Shown piece after piece: positions 31,165 to 40,074 of a DNA stretch of 64,000 nt. The DNA is from Cognatundibacterium squillarum (GTDB lineage Bacteria > Pseudomonadota > Gammaproteobacteria > Burkholderiales > Burkholderiaceae_D). The stretch is taken from positions 1-64,000 of the forward strand of contig NZ_BMYU01000006.1 of assembly GCF_014652435.1 (NCBI RefSeq), read 5' to 3'. The translations under genes and the position numbers were made by a program. Each line of letters opens with the position of its first letter. Positions within the stretch are counted from its first letter, which is position 1. The notes beneath the pieces are model-generated. The model saw only the letters and a program-made list of their open reading frames with translations, had not been told where the DNA came from and searched no databases.

Positions 31165-31893
31165 TTACTTTTCGCTGGCGCTGTTGACCGGATCTTCCGG
31201 TTCCTTACCTTCTTCGGTTTTCGATGGTTTCGGGTCCAGCGTTGCCACGTTCAGACGATCCAGCGTGGTCAGTACACCGGCGCTCAGCGCATCGCCTTCC
31301 AGTTTTTCACATCCTTTCGGGCGCGGCTTCGCGCCGGCAGGGCAGAACCAGACGCTTTGTTTGCCTTCTTCCGGATAATAGAAAATCAGCATGTCGGATG
31401 CATCGCGGATATTCATCGCCTTATCCAGCAATTCCGGCGGGAATTTGCCGCCGCTGGTTTTCAGGATGTAATCGCGCAGCTTCGGTACGCCGTTGACGCT
31501 GATCTCTTTGGTTTCTTTGTTATGCGGCGCATGGAAACCGAGAATGGTTTTTTTGTAATTCTTTTCTTCGATGATCTGACGTTCAGTACCGGCCATGAAC
31601 ATCACAGCACACGACGAAACGCAATAGCCTTTGACCGACGTATTGATATTGTTTTTGCGGATCAGATCAGCAATGCCGTAAGCCGCCGTTAAATCGCCGC
31701 CACGGCTTTCCGCCAGCACCACGTGTTTGACCGGCGCGCGCGACAATTCCTGACGGAACGGTGCCAGATCTTCACGCACGACCGGGCCGTACAGAATCAG
31801 GTTGGTATCCAGACGCAGTATCGTCATGGCATGGCCGGTGGCGGGAATCAGGGAAATCAGGCTGGCAGCCACGAGGGAAAGAATCTGACGCAT
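31165..31893 (-). CDS. Exported ClpP/crotonase-fold protein, putative periplasmic protease
   Basis: A 242-residue protein with a signal peptide (about 1-22, ending GHA). The core resembles ClpP: AESRGGDLTAAYGIADLI (61-78) matches the oxyanion-loop and following helix, KGYCVSSCAVMFMAGTER (88-105) the nucleophile region with Ser94 (or Ser93), and GFHAPH (119-124) offers the His. Cys91 and Cys95 flank the serine and might form a disulfide. The C-terminus is a charged Lys/Glu/Pro tail. Similar secreted proteins are known as COG3904-type and have no settled function. It is divergent from uvrD and convergent with thiE. Fold call fair; activity unproven. Confidence 0.75.
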   Translation of the reverse strand: MRQILSLVAASLISLIPATGHAMTILRLDTNLILYGPVVREDLAPFRQELSRAPVKHVVLAESRGGDLTAAYGIADLIRKNNINTSVKGYCVSSCAVMFMAGTERQIIEEKNYKKTILGFHAPHNKETKEISVNGVPKLRDYILKTSGGKFPPELLDKAMNIRDASDMLIFYYPEEGKQSVWFCPAGAKPRPKGCEKLEGDALSAGVLTTLDRLNVATLDPKPSKTEEGKEPEDPVNSASEK

Positions 31894-31924
31894 GGAAGTT
31901 CCGGGTGAAAAGATTGAACGGGTA

Positions 31925-32009
31925 TTATGCTGCTTTCTGCATCTGACGCCAATGAAAGCCCGGAGTTCCTGCCGGCGAGCGCGAAATCATGCGGCAAAAA
32001 TCCGCATTT
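31925..32009 (-). repeat. Dispersed intergenic repeat, copy 8 (degenerate)
   Basis: On the - strand it begins AAATGCGGATTTTTGC, keeps GGCAG at the same distance (41 nt) as copy 3 and CAGATG at the same further distance, but the other bases have drifted. It ends four bases from the candidate LexA site of uvrD, in a divergent promoter region, unlike the others. Confidence 0.5.
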
Positions 32010-32012
32010 CAC

Positions 32013-32028
32013 CTGTGTAAATGTCCAG
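32013..32028. promoter_or_regulatory. Candidate LexA (SOS) site of uvrD
   Basis: CTGTGTAAATGTCCAG fits CTGT-N8-ACAG with one mismatch. The same CCAG right half occurs in the E. coli uvrD box as I recall it. It covers the expected -35 region of the TATAAT at 32046. Confidence 0.6.
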
Positions 32029-32045
32029 TAGTCCTCGTCTGAACG

Positions 32046-32051
32046 TATAAT
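32046..32051 (+). promoter_or_regulatory. -10 element of uvrD
   Basis: A consensus TATAAT that ends 7 nt before the uvrD ATG. Transcription would start at or next to the initiation codon, giving a leaderless message. No Shine-Dalgarno is present. Confidence 0.55.
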
Positions 32052-32058
32052 CGGGTTT

Positions 32059-34347
32059 ATGCAAAATTTACTTCACAATCTCAATCAGGAGCAGCTGCAG
32101 GCCGTGACGCTACCGGCCCAGTCTGCGCTCATTCTGGCGGGTGCCGGCTCCGGCAAAACCCGGGTGCTGACCACGCGCATTGCCTGGCTGATCCAGACCG
32201 GACAAATTTCTTCCGGCGGTGTGCTGGCGGTGACTTTTACCAATAAAGCCGCCAAGGAAATGCTGGTGCGTTTATCGGCGATGCTGCCGGTGAATACCCG
32301 TGGCATGTGGATAGGCACTTTCCACGGCCTGTGTAACCGCCTGCTGCGCGCCCATCACCGCGATGCCGGTTTGCCGCAAACCTTCCAGATCATGGATTCT
32401 GCTGATCAGATGGCGTTCATTAAACGTCTGCTGAAAGCGAATCAGATTGATGATGAAAAGTTTCCGCCGAAAACGCTGATGTATTTCATCAACAGCGCCA
32501 AAGAGCAGGGCCTGCGTCCGCGTGAAGTGGATGCCTATGATGAATTCAACCGCAAGCTGGTGCAGATCTACGAAATGTATGAACAGCAATGCCAGCGTGA
32601 AGGCGTGGTGGATTTTGCAGAGTTGCTGCTGCGCACCTACGAAATGCTGGTGCACAATCAGCCGCTGCGCGAGCATTATCAGGCGCGTTTCCGCCATATT
32701 CTGGTCGATGAGTTTCAGGATACCAATGACCTGCAATACCGCTGGCTGAAGCTGCTGGCCGGTGTCGGCACACGCGCACCGGCAGCGGTGTTTGCGGTCG
32801 GTGATGATGATCAGAGTATTTACGCTTTCCGTGGCGCAAACGTCGGCAATATGACGGCGTTTGAGCAGGAATTTGCGGTCGAAAACCTGATCAAGCTGGA
32901 ACAAAACTACCGTTCGCATGGTCATATTCTGGATAGCGCGAATATCCTGATTGCGAATAACAGCAAGCGTCTGGGTAAAAATCTGCGCACCGATGCCGGA
33001 CAAGGCGAACAGGTGCGCGTGATGGAAGCCAGCAGCGATATTCAGGAAGCGAACTGGATTCTGGATGAGGTGCGCAGTCTGGTACGCGAAGGCTCGCCGT
33101 ACAATGAAATCGCGGTGCTGTACCGTTCCAATGCGCAGTCTCGTGTGATCGAACATGCCTTGTTCAGCGCGAATATGCCTTACCGCGTGTATGGCGGTTT
33201 GCGCTTCTTCGAGCGTGCAGAGATCAAGCATGCCATTGCGTATCTGCAACTGATGGATAACCCGCACAATGATGCAGCCTTCCTGCGGGTGGTGAATTTC
33301 CCGGCACGCGGTATCGGTGCGCGTTCGCTGGAGCAATTGCAGGATGCAGCGCGTCAGCATCAGTTATCGCTGTATGCGGCTGTGCCGTATGTGGCCGGTA
33401 AAGCCGGTGCAACCATGGGCCAGTTCGTGCGTCTGATCGAAAGCACGCGCTTTGAAACACAAAGCATGCCGCTGCCGGAAATGGTGGACATGGTGCTGGA
33501 ACGCAGTCAGTTGAAGCAGCATTATCTGACCGAAAAAGAAGGCGCTGACCGCGTAGAAAACTTAGAGCAGCTGGTCAATGCGGCGGTACTGTTTGTGTCT
33601 GAAGAAGGCTTCGGTAAAGATGCGCCGGCATTTGCCGGACCGCGCGCTGAAAACATCACCGTCATCAGCAGCGGCGATGTGCAGATCGTTGATGCGGAAG
33701 CCGCGTTACCGGCGGTGATGTCGCCACTGGCCGCTTTCCTGTCGCATGCTTCGCTGGAAGCCGGTGATAATCAGGCGCAGGCGGGTCAGGATGCGCTGCA
33801 ACTGATGACGGTGCACTCTGCCAAAGGTCTGGAGTTCAATAATGTGTTCATCACCGGTCTGGAAGAAGGTTTGTTCCCGCATGAAAACAGTGCGCAGGAA
33901 GAAGCCGGACTGGAAGAAGAGCGCCGCCTGATGTATGTCGCAATTACGCGCGCACGCCGCCGTTTGTATCTGAGCTTTTCGCAAACCCGTATGCTGCATG
34001 GTCAGACCCGCTACAACCTGCGTTCACGCTTCCTCGATGAATTACCGGAAGAATCGCTGAAATGGTTGTCGCCGCAGACAAAACCGGGCTGGTTCTCGCC
34101 ACCGCGTAAAGCCGCATGGGATGATAATCCGTCCAGCGGCGCGAATCAGATTGCCAGCCAGATGCGCAAGCAGGGCGGGCAGGACAATGGCTGGCGTCCG
34201 GGGCAAAACGTATCACATCCTAAGTTTGGTGAAGGTGTGATCGTGCAGCTGGAAGGCAGCGGCAGTCAGGCACGCGCCCATATCAATTTTGGAAAATTCG
34301 GGATGAAGCTGCTGGATCTCAGCATCGCCAAACTCGAAAAAATCTGA
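32059..34347 (+). CDS. uvrD: DNA helicase II UvrD
   Basis: A 762-residue superfamily 1 helicase that unwinds DNA 3' to 5' in nucleotide excision and mismatch repair. Motifs in order: Walker A AGAGSGKT (27-34), GTFHGLC, LVDEFQDTN (about 215-223), VGDDDQSIYAFRGA, LEQNYRS, TVHSAKGLEF and YVAITRARRRL. The C-terminal part has the linker and a small domain (HPKFGEGVIVQLEG) found in UvrD/PcrA. It is a little longer than E. coli UvrD. It probably has an SOS-controlled promoter and a leaderless start. Confidence 0.94.
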   Translation: MQNLLHNLNQEQLQAVTLPAQSALILAGAGSGKTRVLTTRIAWLIQTGQISSGGVLAVTFTNKAAKEMLVRLSAMLPVNTRGMWIGTFHGLCNRLLRAHHRDAGLPQTFQIMDSADQMAFIKRLLKANQIDDEKFPPKTLMYFINSAKEQGLRPREVDAYDEFNRKLVQIYEMYEQQCQREGVVDFAELLLRTYEMLVHNQPLREHYQARFRHILVDEFQDTNDLQYRWLKLLAGVGTRAPAAVFAVGDDDQSIYAFRGANVGNMTAFEQEFAVENLIKLEQNYRSHGHILDSANILIANNSKRLGKNLRTDAGQGEQVRVMEASSDIQEANWILDEVRSLVREGSPYNEIAVLYRSNAQSRVIEHALFSANMPYRVYGGLRFFERAEIKHAIAYLQLMDNPHNDAAFLRVVNFPARGIGARSLEQLQDAARQHQLSLYAAVPYVAGKAGATMGQFVRLIESTRFETQSMPLPEMVDMVLERSQLKQHYLTEKEGADRVENLEQLVNAAVLFVSEEGFGKDAPAFAGPRAENITVISSGDVQIVDAEAALPAVMSPLAAFLSHASLEAGDNQAQAGQDALQLMTVHSAKGLEFNNVFITGLEEGLFPHENSAQEEAGLEEERRLMYVAITRARRRLYLSFSQTRMLHGQTRYNLRSRFLDELPEESLKWLSPQTKPGWFSPPRKAAWDDNPSSGANQIASQMRKQGGQDNGWRPGQNVSHPKFGEGVIVQLEGSGSQARAHINFGKFGMKLLDLSIAKLEKI

Positions 34348-34428
34348 CAGCACGGCTGAAGCAGGCCGTGTCTGTCTTCACGGCCTGCCGCCTTGCGGCG
34401 CAGCGCCGTACAGGAAAGGAGCCTTGTG

Positions 34429-35691
34429 ATGAGTTTTACCCCTGTCATGCAATATACGGCGGCGGCCATTTTCGGCCTCGCACTGATGCATACCTTCTCG
34501 ACTAAGTACTTTCTGGAACTGGCGCATAAAAGCCGGCACCATGCGGGTTTATTCCATTTGCTCGGGGAAGTGGAAGTCGTATTCGGCTTCTGGGCCTTTA
34601 TTCTGGTCGGCAGCATGGCATTGCTGCAAACACCGGCTGACGCGGTGCATTATCTGGAAGCGCAGAATTTCACCGAACCACTTTTTGTATTTGCGATTCT
34701 GGTGATTGCCGGCACGCGCCCGATTTTGTGGACGGTGGAAAGCATGGTTAACCGGATCAGCACTGTGCTGCCGTTTCACCGCGCTTTGTCTGCATATTTG
34801 TTATGCCTGACCTTTGTACCTTTGCTGGGTTCGCTGATTACCGAACCGGCAGCCATGACGCTGGCAGCACTGATGCTGCGCGACCGTATCTTTAAACAGA
34901 ATGTCAGTCAGCGTATGAAGTATCTGACGCTGGCCACGCTGTTTGTGAATATCTCTATCGGCGGTGTGCTGACTTCATTTGCCGCACCACCGGTGCTGAT
35001 GGTGGCCGAAAAGTGGGGCTGGAGCACGCCGTTTATGGCAACGGTATTCGGCTGGAAAGCAGCCTGCGCAGTTTTTATTAATGGTTTATTGTTAACTGTT
35101 TTCTTTAAAAAAGAATTGTTGTCGCTGCAGGCAGATAAGCCGGAAGAAAATCAGGAAAGCATTCCGCTTTCAGTGGTCTTCATGCATCTGGCTTTTATGG
35201 CGGCAACCGTCGTGTTTGCGCATTATCCGGTCGTGTTCATTGGTTTGTTTCTGTTTTTCCTCGGCTTTACCGAAGCTTATCAGCGATATCAGGACAGACT
35301 GATGCTGCGCGAGGGTTTGCTGGTGGCATTCTTCCTTGCCGGGCTGGTGGTACTGGGTGGCTTGCAGCAATGGTGGCTGCAGCCTTTGCTGGCAGGAATG
35401 AGCGACAAAGTGTTATTTGCCGGTGCAGTATCGCTGACTGCACTGACCGACAATGCGGCGCTGACCTATCTGGGATCGCTGGTGGAAGGTTTGCCTGCCA
35501 GCGCACAATATGCGCTGGTTGCCGGTGCAGTGACCGGCGGTGGTTTAACTGTGGTGGCGAATGCGCCGAATCCGGCGGGCTATGCGATTCTGAAATCCGA
35601 ATTTGAAGATCAGGCTGTCAGTCCATTGTGGCTGTTGTTATCGGCGCTGCTGCCGACTGCGGTTGCCGCATTTTTCTTTCTGATGTTCTGA
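34429..35691 (+). CDS. Putative Na+/H+ antiporter family membrane protein
   Basis: A polytopic inner-membrane protein (420 residues) with roughly ten hydrophobic helices. The N-terminal stretch MHTFSTKYFLELAHKSRHH and the late AVSLTALTDNAALTYLGSLVEGL fit the group annotated as putative Na+/H+ antiporter (PF07399); the TDNAALT segment resembles the ion-binding region of ion transporters. Transport itself is unproven for the family. The ATG at 34429 follows AAAGGA; upstream codons of the frame are not supported. It is after uvrD by 81 nt without an obvious terminator, so partial read-through is possible. Confidence 0.75.
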   Translation: MSFTPVMQYTAAAIFGLALMHTFSTKYFLELAHKSRHHAGLFHLLGEVEVVFGFWAFILVGSMALLQTPADAVHYLEAQNFTEPLFVFAILVIAGTRPILWTVESMVNRISTVLPFHRALSAYLLCLTFVPLLGSLITEPAAMTLAALMLRDRIFKQNVSQRMKYLTLATLFVNISIGGVLTSFAAPPVLMVAEKWGWSTPFMATVFGWKAACAVFINGLLLTVFFKKELLSLQADKPEENQESIPLSVVFMHLAFMAATVVFAHYPVVFIGLFLFFLGFTEAYQRYQDRLMLREGLLVAFFLAGLVVLGGLQQWWLQPLLAGMSDKVLFAGAVSLTALTDNAALTYLGSLVEGLPASAQYALVAGAVTGGGLTVVANAPNPAGYAILKSEFEDQAVSPLWLLLSALLPTAVAAFFFLMF

Positions 35692-35708
35692 GTCAGATTT
35701 TCTGCCGC

Positions 35709-35756
35709 AAAACAAAAAGCGCTGCTATGGGAAACCATCAGCAGCGCTTTTTGTTT
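35709..35756. terminator. Bidirectional terminator, antiporter / Aer-like gene
   Basis: A 16-bp stem AACAAAAAGCGCTGCT with its complement, an inner ATGG-GAAA-CCAT hairpin, and T runs on both strands. It lies between convergent genes. Confidence 0.92.
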
Positions 35757-35772
35757 GTAAATCACGACGGTT

Positions 35773-37422
35773 TCAGCGTAAGCGCGGATGGCGTGCCGCC
35801 GGTGCTCCCGGCAATGCGCTGGCCGGACGTGCTGCACGTATGCCGGCAGGTGCAGTACCGTGCCGTTCCAGTTTGAAAACACTGATGGCCTGTTCCAGTT
35901 GCACGGTTTGTGTCGCGAGATTAGCGGCAGCATTGGCAGCCTGTTCCACCATCGCGGCATTTTGCTGCGTGACTTCATCCATCAGTCCCATCGCACTGTT
36001 CATCTGATCCACACTTTCGCGCTGTTCCAGACTGGCGACAGAAATTTCATGCAGAACCGCATTCACTTGTTTTACGGAGTTGACCAGTTGCTGCATCGTG
36101 GTGACGGCTTCTTCCACAATCTTGTTGCCGCTGTTGACCTTGCTGACGGAAGTATCAATGAGCGTTTTGATATCTTTGGCCGCACCGGCAGAGCGTTGCG
36201 CCAGACTCCGTACTTCATTCGCAACGACGGCAAAGCCGCGCCCTTGCTCACCGGCACGCGCTGCTTCAACGGCCGCATTCAGTGCGAGGATATTGGTCTG
36301 AAACGCGATGCCGTCAATCAGACTGATAATGCTTTCGATCTGACGCGCAGACTGACTGATTTCCTGCATGGTTTCACCGACTTTGCTGACCATCTCTCCG
36401 CCTTTGGCGGCAACTGCCGTGGTGGCATCGGCAAGGCGACTGGCTTCGGCTGCGCTTTCAGAGTTCTGGCGTATGGTGTCGGCAAACTGTTCCATGCTGG
36501 TCGCGGTTTCTTCCAGACTGGATGCCTGCGATTCGGTACGGCCTGATAAATCCATATTCGCAGCTGCAATTTCTTCTGTACCGATACGAATTTCACCCGC
36601 ATTCCGCGACACATCAATCACGATGGAATGCAGATTGATATGCATCTGACGCAATGCCTGTTGCAGTTGTCCCATTTCTGTCTGATCACCCGGCGGGATT
36701 TCATGGGTCAGATCGCCGCCCGCAATCGCACGTGCTGCACGCACTGCAGACTGTACCGGGTTCAGCAAGCGGGTATGGATGACGTACCACTGGTACAGCA
36801 GTACAAAACTCAGGAAAGCCAGTGCGGCAGCGTTGGCTGCAGTGAGTCCGGCCTCCGCGATATACGCAGTGCCGAAGCCGAGCAGGCCAGCGAGACTGAC
36901 ACTCATTCCCAGCGCCAGACGTGGCTTGGCTGCCAGACTGAATTTGCGCCACAGACGTGCTGTCAGCGTGTCCGGCAGTAAATGTCCGTTACGCAGCAAC
37001 AGGCCGGTCGGTTTGCCTTCACGCATCAGCCGGTACAGATTTTCTGCGGCATCAATTTCTGCGCGGGCAGGGCGGGTACGTACTGACATATAGCCGGTTA
37101 CTTGTCCGTCTTCGATGAGTGGTGTCACGTTGGCTTTGACCCAGTAATGATCGCCGTTTTTACAACGGTTCTTGACCAGACCGGTCCAGGGCATTCCGTT
37201 TTTGATGGTGTCCCACAAATCACCGAATGCAGCAGGCGGCATATCGGGATGACGAATCAGATTGTGCGGCTTGCCGATCAGTTCTTCTTCGGTAAATCCG
37301 CTGATTTCGATGAAGTAAGGGTTGCAGTAAGTGATACGACCTTTGAGGTCTGTCTTGGATACGATGGACTGGCCATCCGCCATGACAATTTCTTTGCCTG
37401 TCACTGGCGTGTTGATTCGCAT
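35773..37422 (-). CDS. aer: PAS-type chemoreceptor, Aer-like
   Basis: A 549-residue energy/oxygen taxis receptor. The N-terminal PAS domain (about 15-125) has the Aer signature [17 protein letters not shown] and [14 protein letters not shown], which in Aer binds FAD. Two adjacent hydrophobic segments (about 175-215) anchor it in the membrane with no large periplasmic part. A HAMP-like stretch and a full MCP signalling domain follow, with tip [20 protein letters not shown]. It therefore senses redox from inside the cell. GGAGA precedes the ATG. It lies downstream of coq7 on the same strand, after a 373-bp spacer. Confidence 0.9.
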   Translation of the reverse strand: MRINTPVTGKEIVMADGQSIVSKTDLKGRITYCNPYFIEISGFTEEELIGKPHNLIRHPDMPPAAFGDLWDTIKNGMPWTGLVKNRCKNGDHYWVKANVTPLIEDGQVTGYMSVRTRPARAEIDAAENLYRLMREGKPTGLLLRNGHLLPDTLTARLWRKFSLAAKPRLALGMSVSLAGLLGFGTAYIAEAGLTAANAAALAFLSFVLLYQWYVIHTRLLNPVQSAVRAARAIAGGDLTHEIPPGDQTEMGQLQQALRQMHINLHSIVIDVSRNAGEIRIGTEEIAAANMDLSGRTESQASSLEETATSMEQFADTIRQNSESAAEASRLADATTAVAAKGGEMVSKVGETMQEISQSARQIESIISLIDGIAFQTNILALNAAVEAARAGEQGRGFAVVANEVRSLAQRSAGAAKDIKTLIDTSVSKVNSGNKIVEEAVTTMQQLVNSVKQVNAVLHEISVASLEQRESVDQMNSAMGLMDEVTQQNAAMVEQAANAAANLATQTVQLEQAISVFKLERHGTAPAGIRAARPASALPGAPAARHPRLR

Positions 37423-37795
37423 AGGTGTCTCCGCGTCAATGCGTCACTGCCCGCAATATTGGCTGCTTCAGTCACAGCTTAGTACACGTTCTGCCATTCG
37501 TCTTCCTCTGCGCAACACAGAGAAGAGCGACGGTTTGTGTATCCGTGCCTGACGGTCAGCCTATCAGACTGAGGCGGGAGTGAAGATCAGAATTTTTCAA
37601 GGCGCTCATTAAAACACAGAAGTAAAGAGAAAAGTGCTGTACGGCAACTTTTTGTTGCGAGGAATTATTCAAATGTGAAGGGCGGGCATAGCCGTAAGCT
37701 ATGCCGGTGCGGGGAAGGGAATATGCTGACGTGAGATGCGTCGATGCCGCGGACGCTGCAGGTGGTTGTCTGCAGCGAAGGAGCGGGATGTGTTG
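37423..37795. other. 373-bp spacer between coq7 and the Aer-like gene
   Basis: It holds two hairpins without T runs: GGCATAGC/GCTATGCC near 37686-37706 and CGCTGCAG/CTGCAGCG at 37754-37777, just after the coq7 stop. The second may end coq7 transcripts. No repeat copy and no recognised operator. Confidence 0.4.
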
Positions 37796-38428
37796 CTAGA
37801 TGTGATATGCCGTGGTGGTCATCACTTTGGCCATGCCTTTCATCAGCATGCGTACCGGCAGCGGTGTTTCAGATGCGCCCAGCGATTGCGCAGTGGCACC
37901 GTGCGAAATTTCATCAACCCGCATTTGTTCAACGATGGCGCGTGACTTCAGATCCTGTTCCGGCAATTTGGATAAATGTCCGGCCAGATGTGCTTCCACC
38001 TGTTTTTCGGTTTCCACCACAAACCCGAGGCTGGCTGCATCGCCGCATTTTGCTGCGATCACTCCGCAGGTATAAGCACCGGCGTACCAGAGCGGATTCA
38101 GCAGGCTTGGGCGCGAATTCAATTCCTTCAGGCGGCGCGCAGTCCAGGCAAGATGATCTTCTTCTTCCACGCCGCAATGCGCCAGTTCTCTTGCCACTTC
38201 CGGTGTTTGCGAAAACGCACCCTGTGCGTCGTACAGCGCTTGTGCGCAGATTTCGCCGACATGATTTACCCGCATCAGTCCGGCAGCATGGCGTTTTTCT
38301 TCATCGCTCAGTGCGGCTTCGGACATCCCTGCATCCGGATCAGGGCGAGAGCTGCGGTGCTGGGCTGAAATCGTGCGCAGTGCACGGTCAAATCCGATGA
38401 TCAGACGGTCTACGGACAAATTTTGCAT
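37796..38428 (-). CDS. coq7: Demethoxyubiquinone hydroxylase Coq7
   Basis: A 210-residue di-iron monooxygenase that adds the last hydroxyl in ubiquinone synthesis, peripheral to the inner membrane. Iron-ligand motifs are in place: MRVNHVGE, EEEDHLAWT, VETEKQVEAHL and RVDEISHG. The ATG at 38428 gives the usual start MQNLSVDRLI; a TTG eight codons earlier is rejected. Divergent from the first porin. Confidence 0.92.
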   Translation of the reverse strand: MQNLSVDRLIIGFDRALRTISAQHRSSRPDPDAGMSEAALSDEEKRHAAGLMRVNHVGEICAQALYDAQGAFSQTPEVARELAHCGVEEEDHLAWTARRLKELNSRPSLLNPLWYAGAYTCGVIAAKCGDAASLGFVVETEKQVEAHLAGHLSKLPEQDLKSRAIVEQMRVDEISHGATAQSLGASETPLPVRMLMKGMAKVMTTTAYHI

Positions 38429-38617
38429 GTTGGTATCCGGCGAAAATAACAAACCGCTATTTTAAAGCAGCTTACCGGGTTCCTGCCTTTACGCCAGCGC
38501 AACAAGAGGGGAAGTAGTTTTGTGGGCCGGATGCGGTGCGCCTGATTCCGCCTTGTATTTCGGCACATTGTGTTTTAACAATGTAATGATCGGCGTTGAA
38601 CATATTTCGGGGGAATC

Positions 38618-39769
38618 ATGCTCAGGGCGGGAATTTTTTGCATTCTGTTGCTGCTAACGGCAGCAGCCTCGGCACAGTCACAGCTCACTTTGTATGGGGT
38701 GATTGATGCAGGGCTGATTTACAACACGCATCAGGCAGCCGGTGACGGCAGCCGTTTTTCAGTGGAGTCCGGCGCTTTGCAGGTGTCGCGCTGGGGCTTG
38801 CGTGGCAGCGAGCAAATTGATCCGGATATGCGCATACTTTTTTCTCTGGAATCCACGCTGAATCATGATACCGGCAGCGCCGGTGCCGGATTCGGTGGGA
38901 ATCAGTTCAGTCAGAATGGTACATCAACGTCCTTATTTGACCGTGCTGCATGGCTGGGTGTCAGTGGTCGTTACGGAACGCTGACCGCCGGGCGTCAGAA
39001 CATTCTGGGTGTGGAGTCTGTCGGTCGTGCCGATCCTGCTGATCTGGCACATGCGGCAACTAATCCGAATGTTTTGCTCAGCGGGATGTATGCCGGGGCG
39101 TTGTACGGCGGATTCGGCAGCAACCGCGGTGGCGCGGCGTTACGACAGAATAATGCGCTGAAGTATCTCTCGCCCGCCGTTGAAGGCAGTGGCTTTGCGC
39201 TGATGTATGCACCCGGTGAGCAGGCGGCCAGTGTGCGTTCCTCCTCTTACGCGGGTGTGTCGGCGTATTACAGCAACGGACGCGATGGTGTTGCCGCCGC
39301 TTACGGTGTATTTCGTGACCAGACCGGCGCGGCAAGTCTTGAAGCGTGGGCGGCCGGGGTAAAATGGCGACCCTCTGAGCAGTGGACGGTCAGGGCAAGT
39401 TTTGCGGGCGATGTTGTCCGCGGGGACATCACCATTCCCATGCCCGGAAACCCGCAGGCAAATGCCAATGGCCGGCGTATCACGGTTGGTGGTATCGGTG
39501 TGGATTATCAGCATTTTCCGGCACTGGTATCGACTGTCGCTGCATACCAGTCGCGTCGCAGTGGTGATGTGCCGGGGCGCGCAGCACAGTATCTGGTGAT
39601 TACAAAATACAGTCTGAGCGGACGAACCGTGCTGTATGGCTCACTGACACTGGCGGTTGCAGCTTCTCCCGCACCGCAGGATACGATGCTGGCGCTGGGC
39701 ATCATCGGGATCGGCAGCGGCTACCGTTCAGCGTGGCGGGTGGCGAGTGGCATGCAGCACGTTTTCTGA
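38618..39769 (+). CDS. Outer-membrane porin, first copy
   Basis: A 383-residue beta-barrel porin of the Gram-negative (Burkholderia/Neisseria-type) family. A signal peptide ends AAASAQ (about residue 20), followed by SQLTLYGVIDAGL; the final GMQHVF ends in Phe, as required for barrel insertion. GGGGGA precedes the ATG. Codon use is ordinary, in contrast with the second porin, so this one is probably made at lower level or only under certain conditions. Its last strands differ from the other copy. Confidence 0.88.
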   Translation: MLRAGIFCILLLLTAAASAQSQLTLYGVIDAGLIYNTHQAAGDGSRFSVESGALQVSRWGLRGSEQIDPDMRILFSLESTLNHDTGSAGAGFGGNQFSQNGTSTSLFDRAAWLGVSGRYGTLTAGRQNILGVESVGRADPADLAHAATNPNVLLSGMYAGALYGGFGSNRGGAALRQNNALKYLSPAVEGSGFALMYAPGEQAASVRSSSYAGVSAYYSNGRDGVAAAYGVFRDQTGAASLEAWAAGVKWRPSEQWTVRASFAGDVVRGDITIPMPGNPQANANGRRITVGGIGVDYQHFPALVSTVAAYQSRRSGDVPGRAAQYLVITKYSLSGRTVLYGSLTLAVAASPAPQDTMLALGIIGIGSGYRSAWRVASGMQHVF

Positions 39770-40074
39770 CGAATTCTGCAGCGCAGAATCGGATAAATTG
39801 TCCGGAAAAACATCCGGAAAAATGAATTCTGCATAGTGCTAAGGGTTAATACTTATTTTGTTATTTTTTTGAAAATTTTGGTTGTGAATTAACGACATAA
39901 TCCCGCTTATTTCCTGCAACTGGGACGATTTTGCTTGGCTAGGCAGTATGAATTTTGGTCAAATAGCCTATAACTTAAAATCGAATCAGTAGTGATCAGT
40001 AGTGGATGCTTTTTTCTGACTGGGTTTCATCGAAAACGGCATCATCCACTCCCTTTCATCCTTTGGAGAAAACA
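39770..40074. other. 305-bp AT-rich promoter/leader of the major porin
   Basis: A strongly AT-rich block (39840-39900) and TTGGTC...TAAAAT (15-nt spacing, near 39956-39982) could form the promoter. A rather long leader would then precede the ATG, as is usual for regulated porins. No single -35/-10 pair is convincing. Confidence 0.35.

Noticed and set aside
38471-38617. Possible further repeat copy before the first porin
   Set aside because: Only a short GATGCGGTG resemblance; box spacing is not kept.
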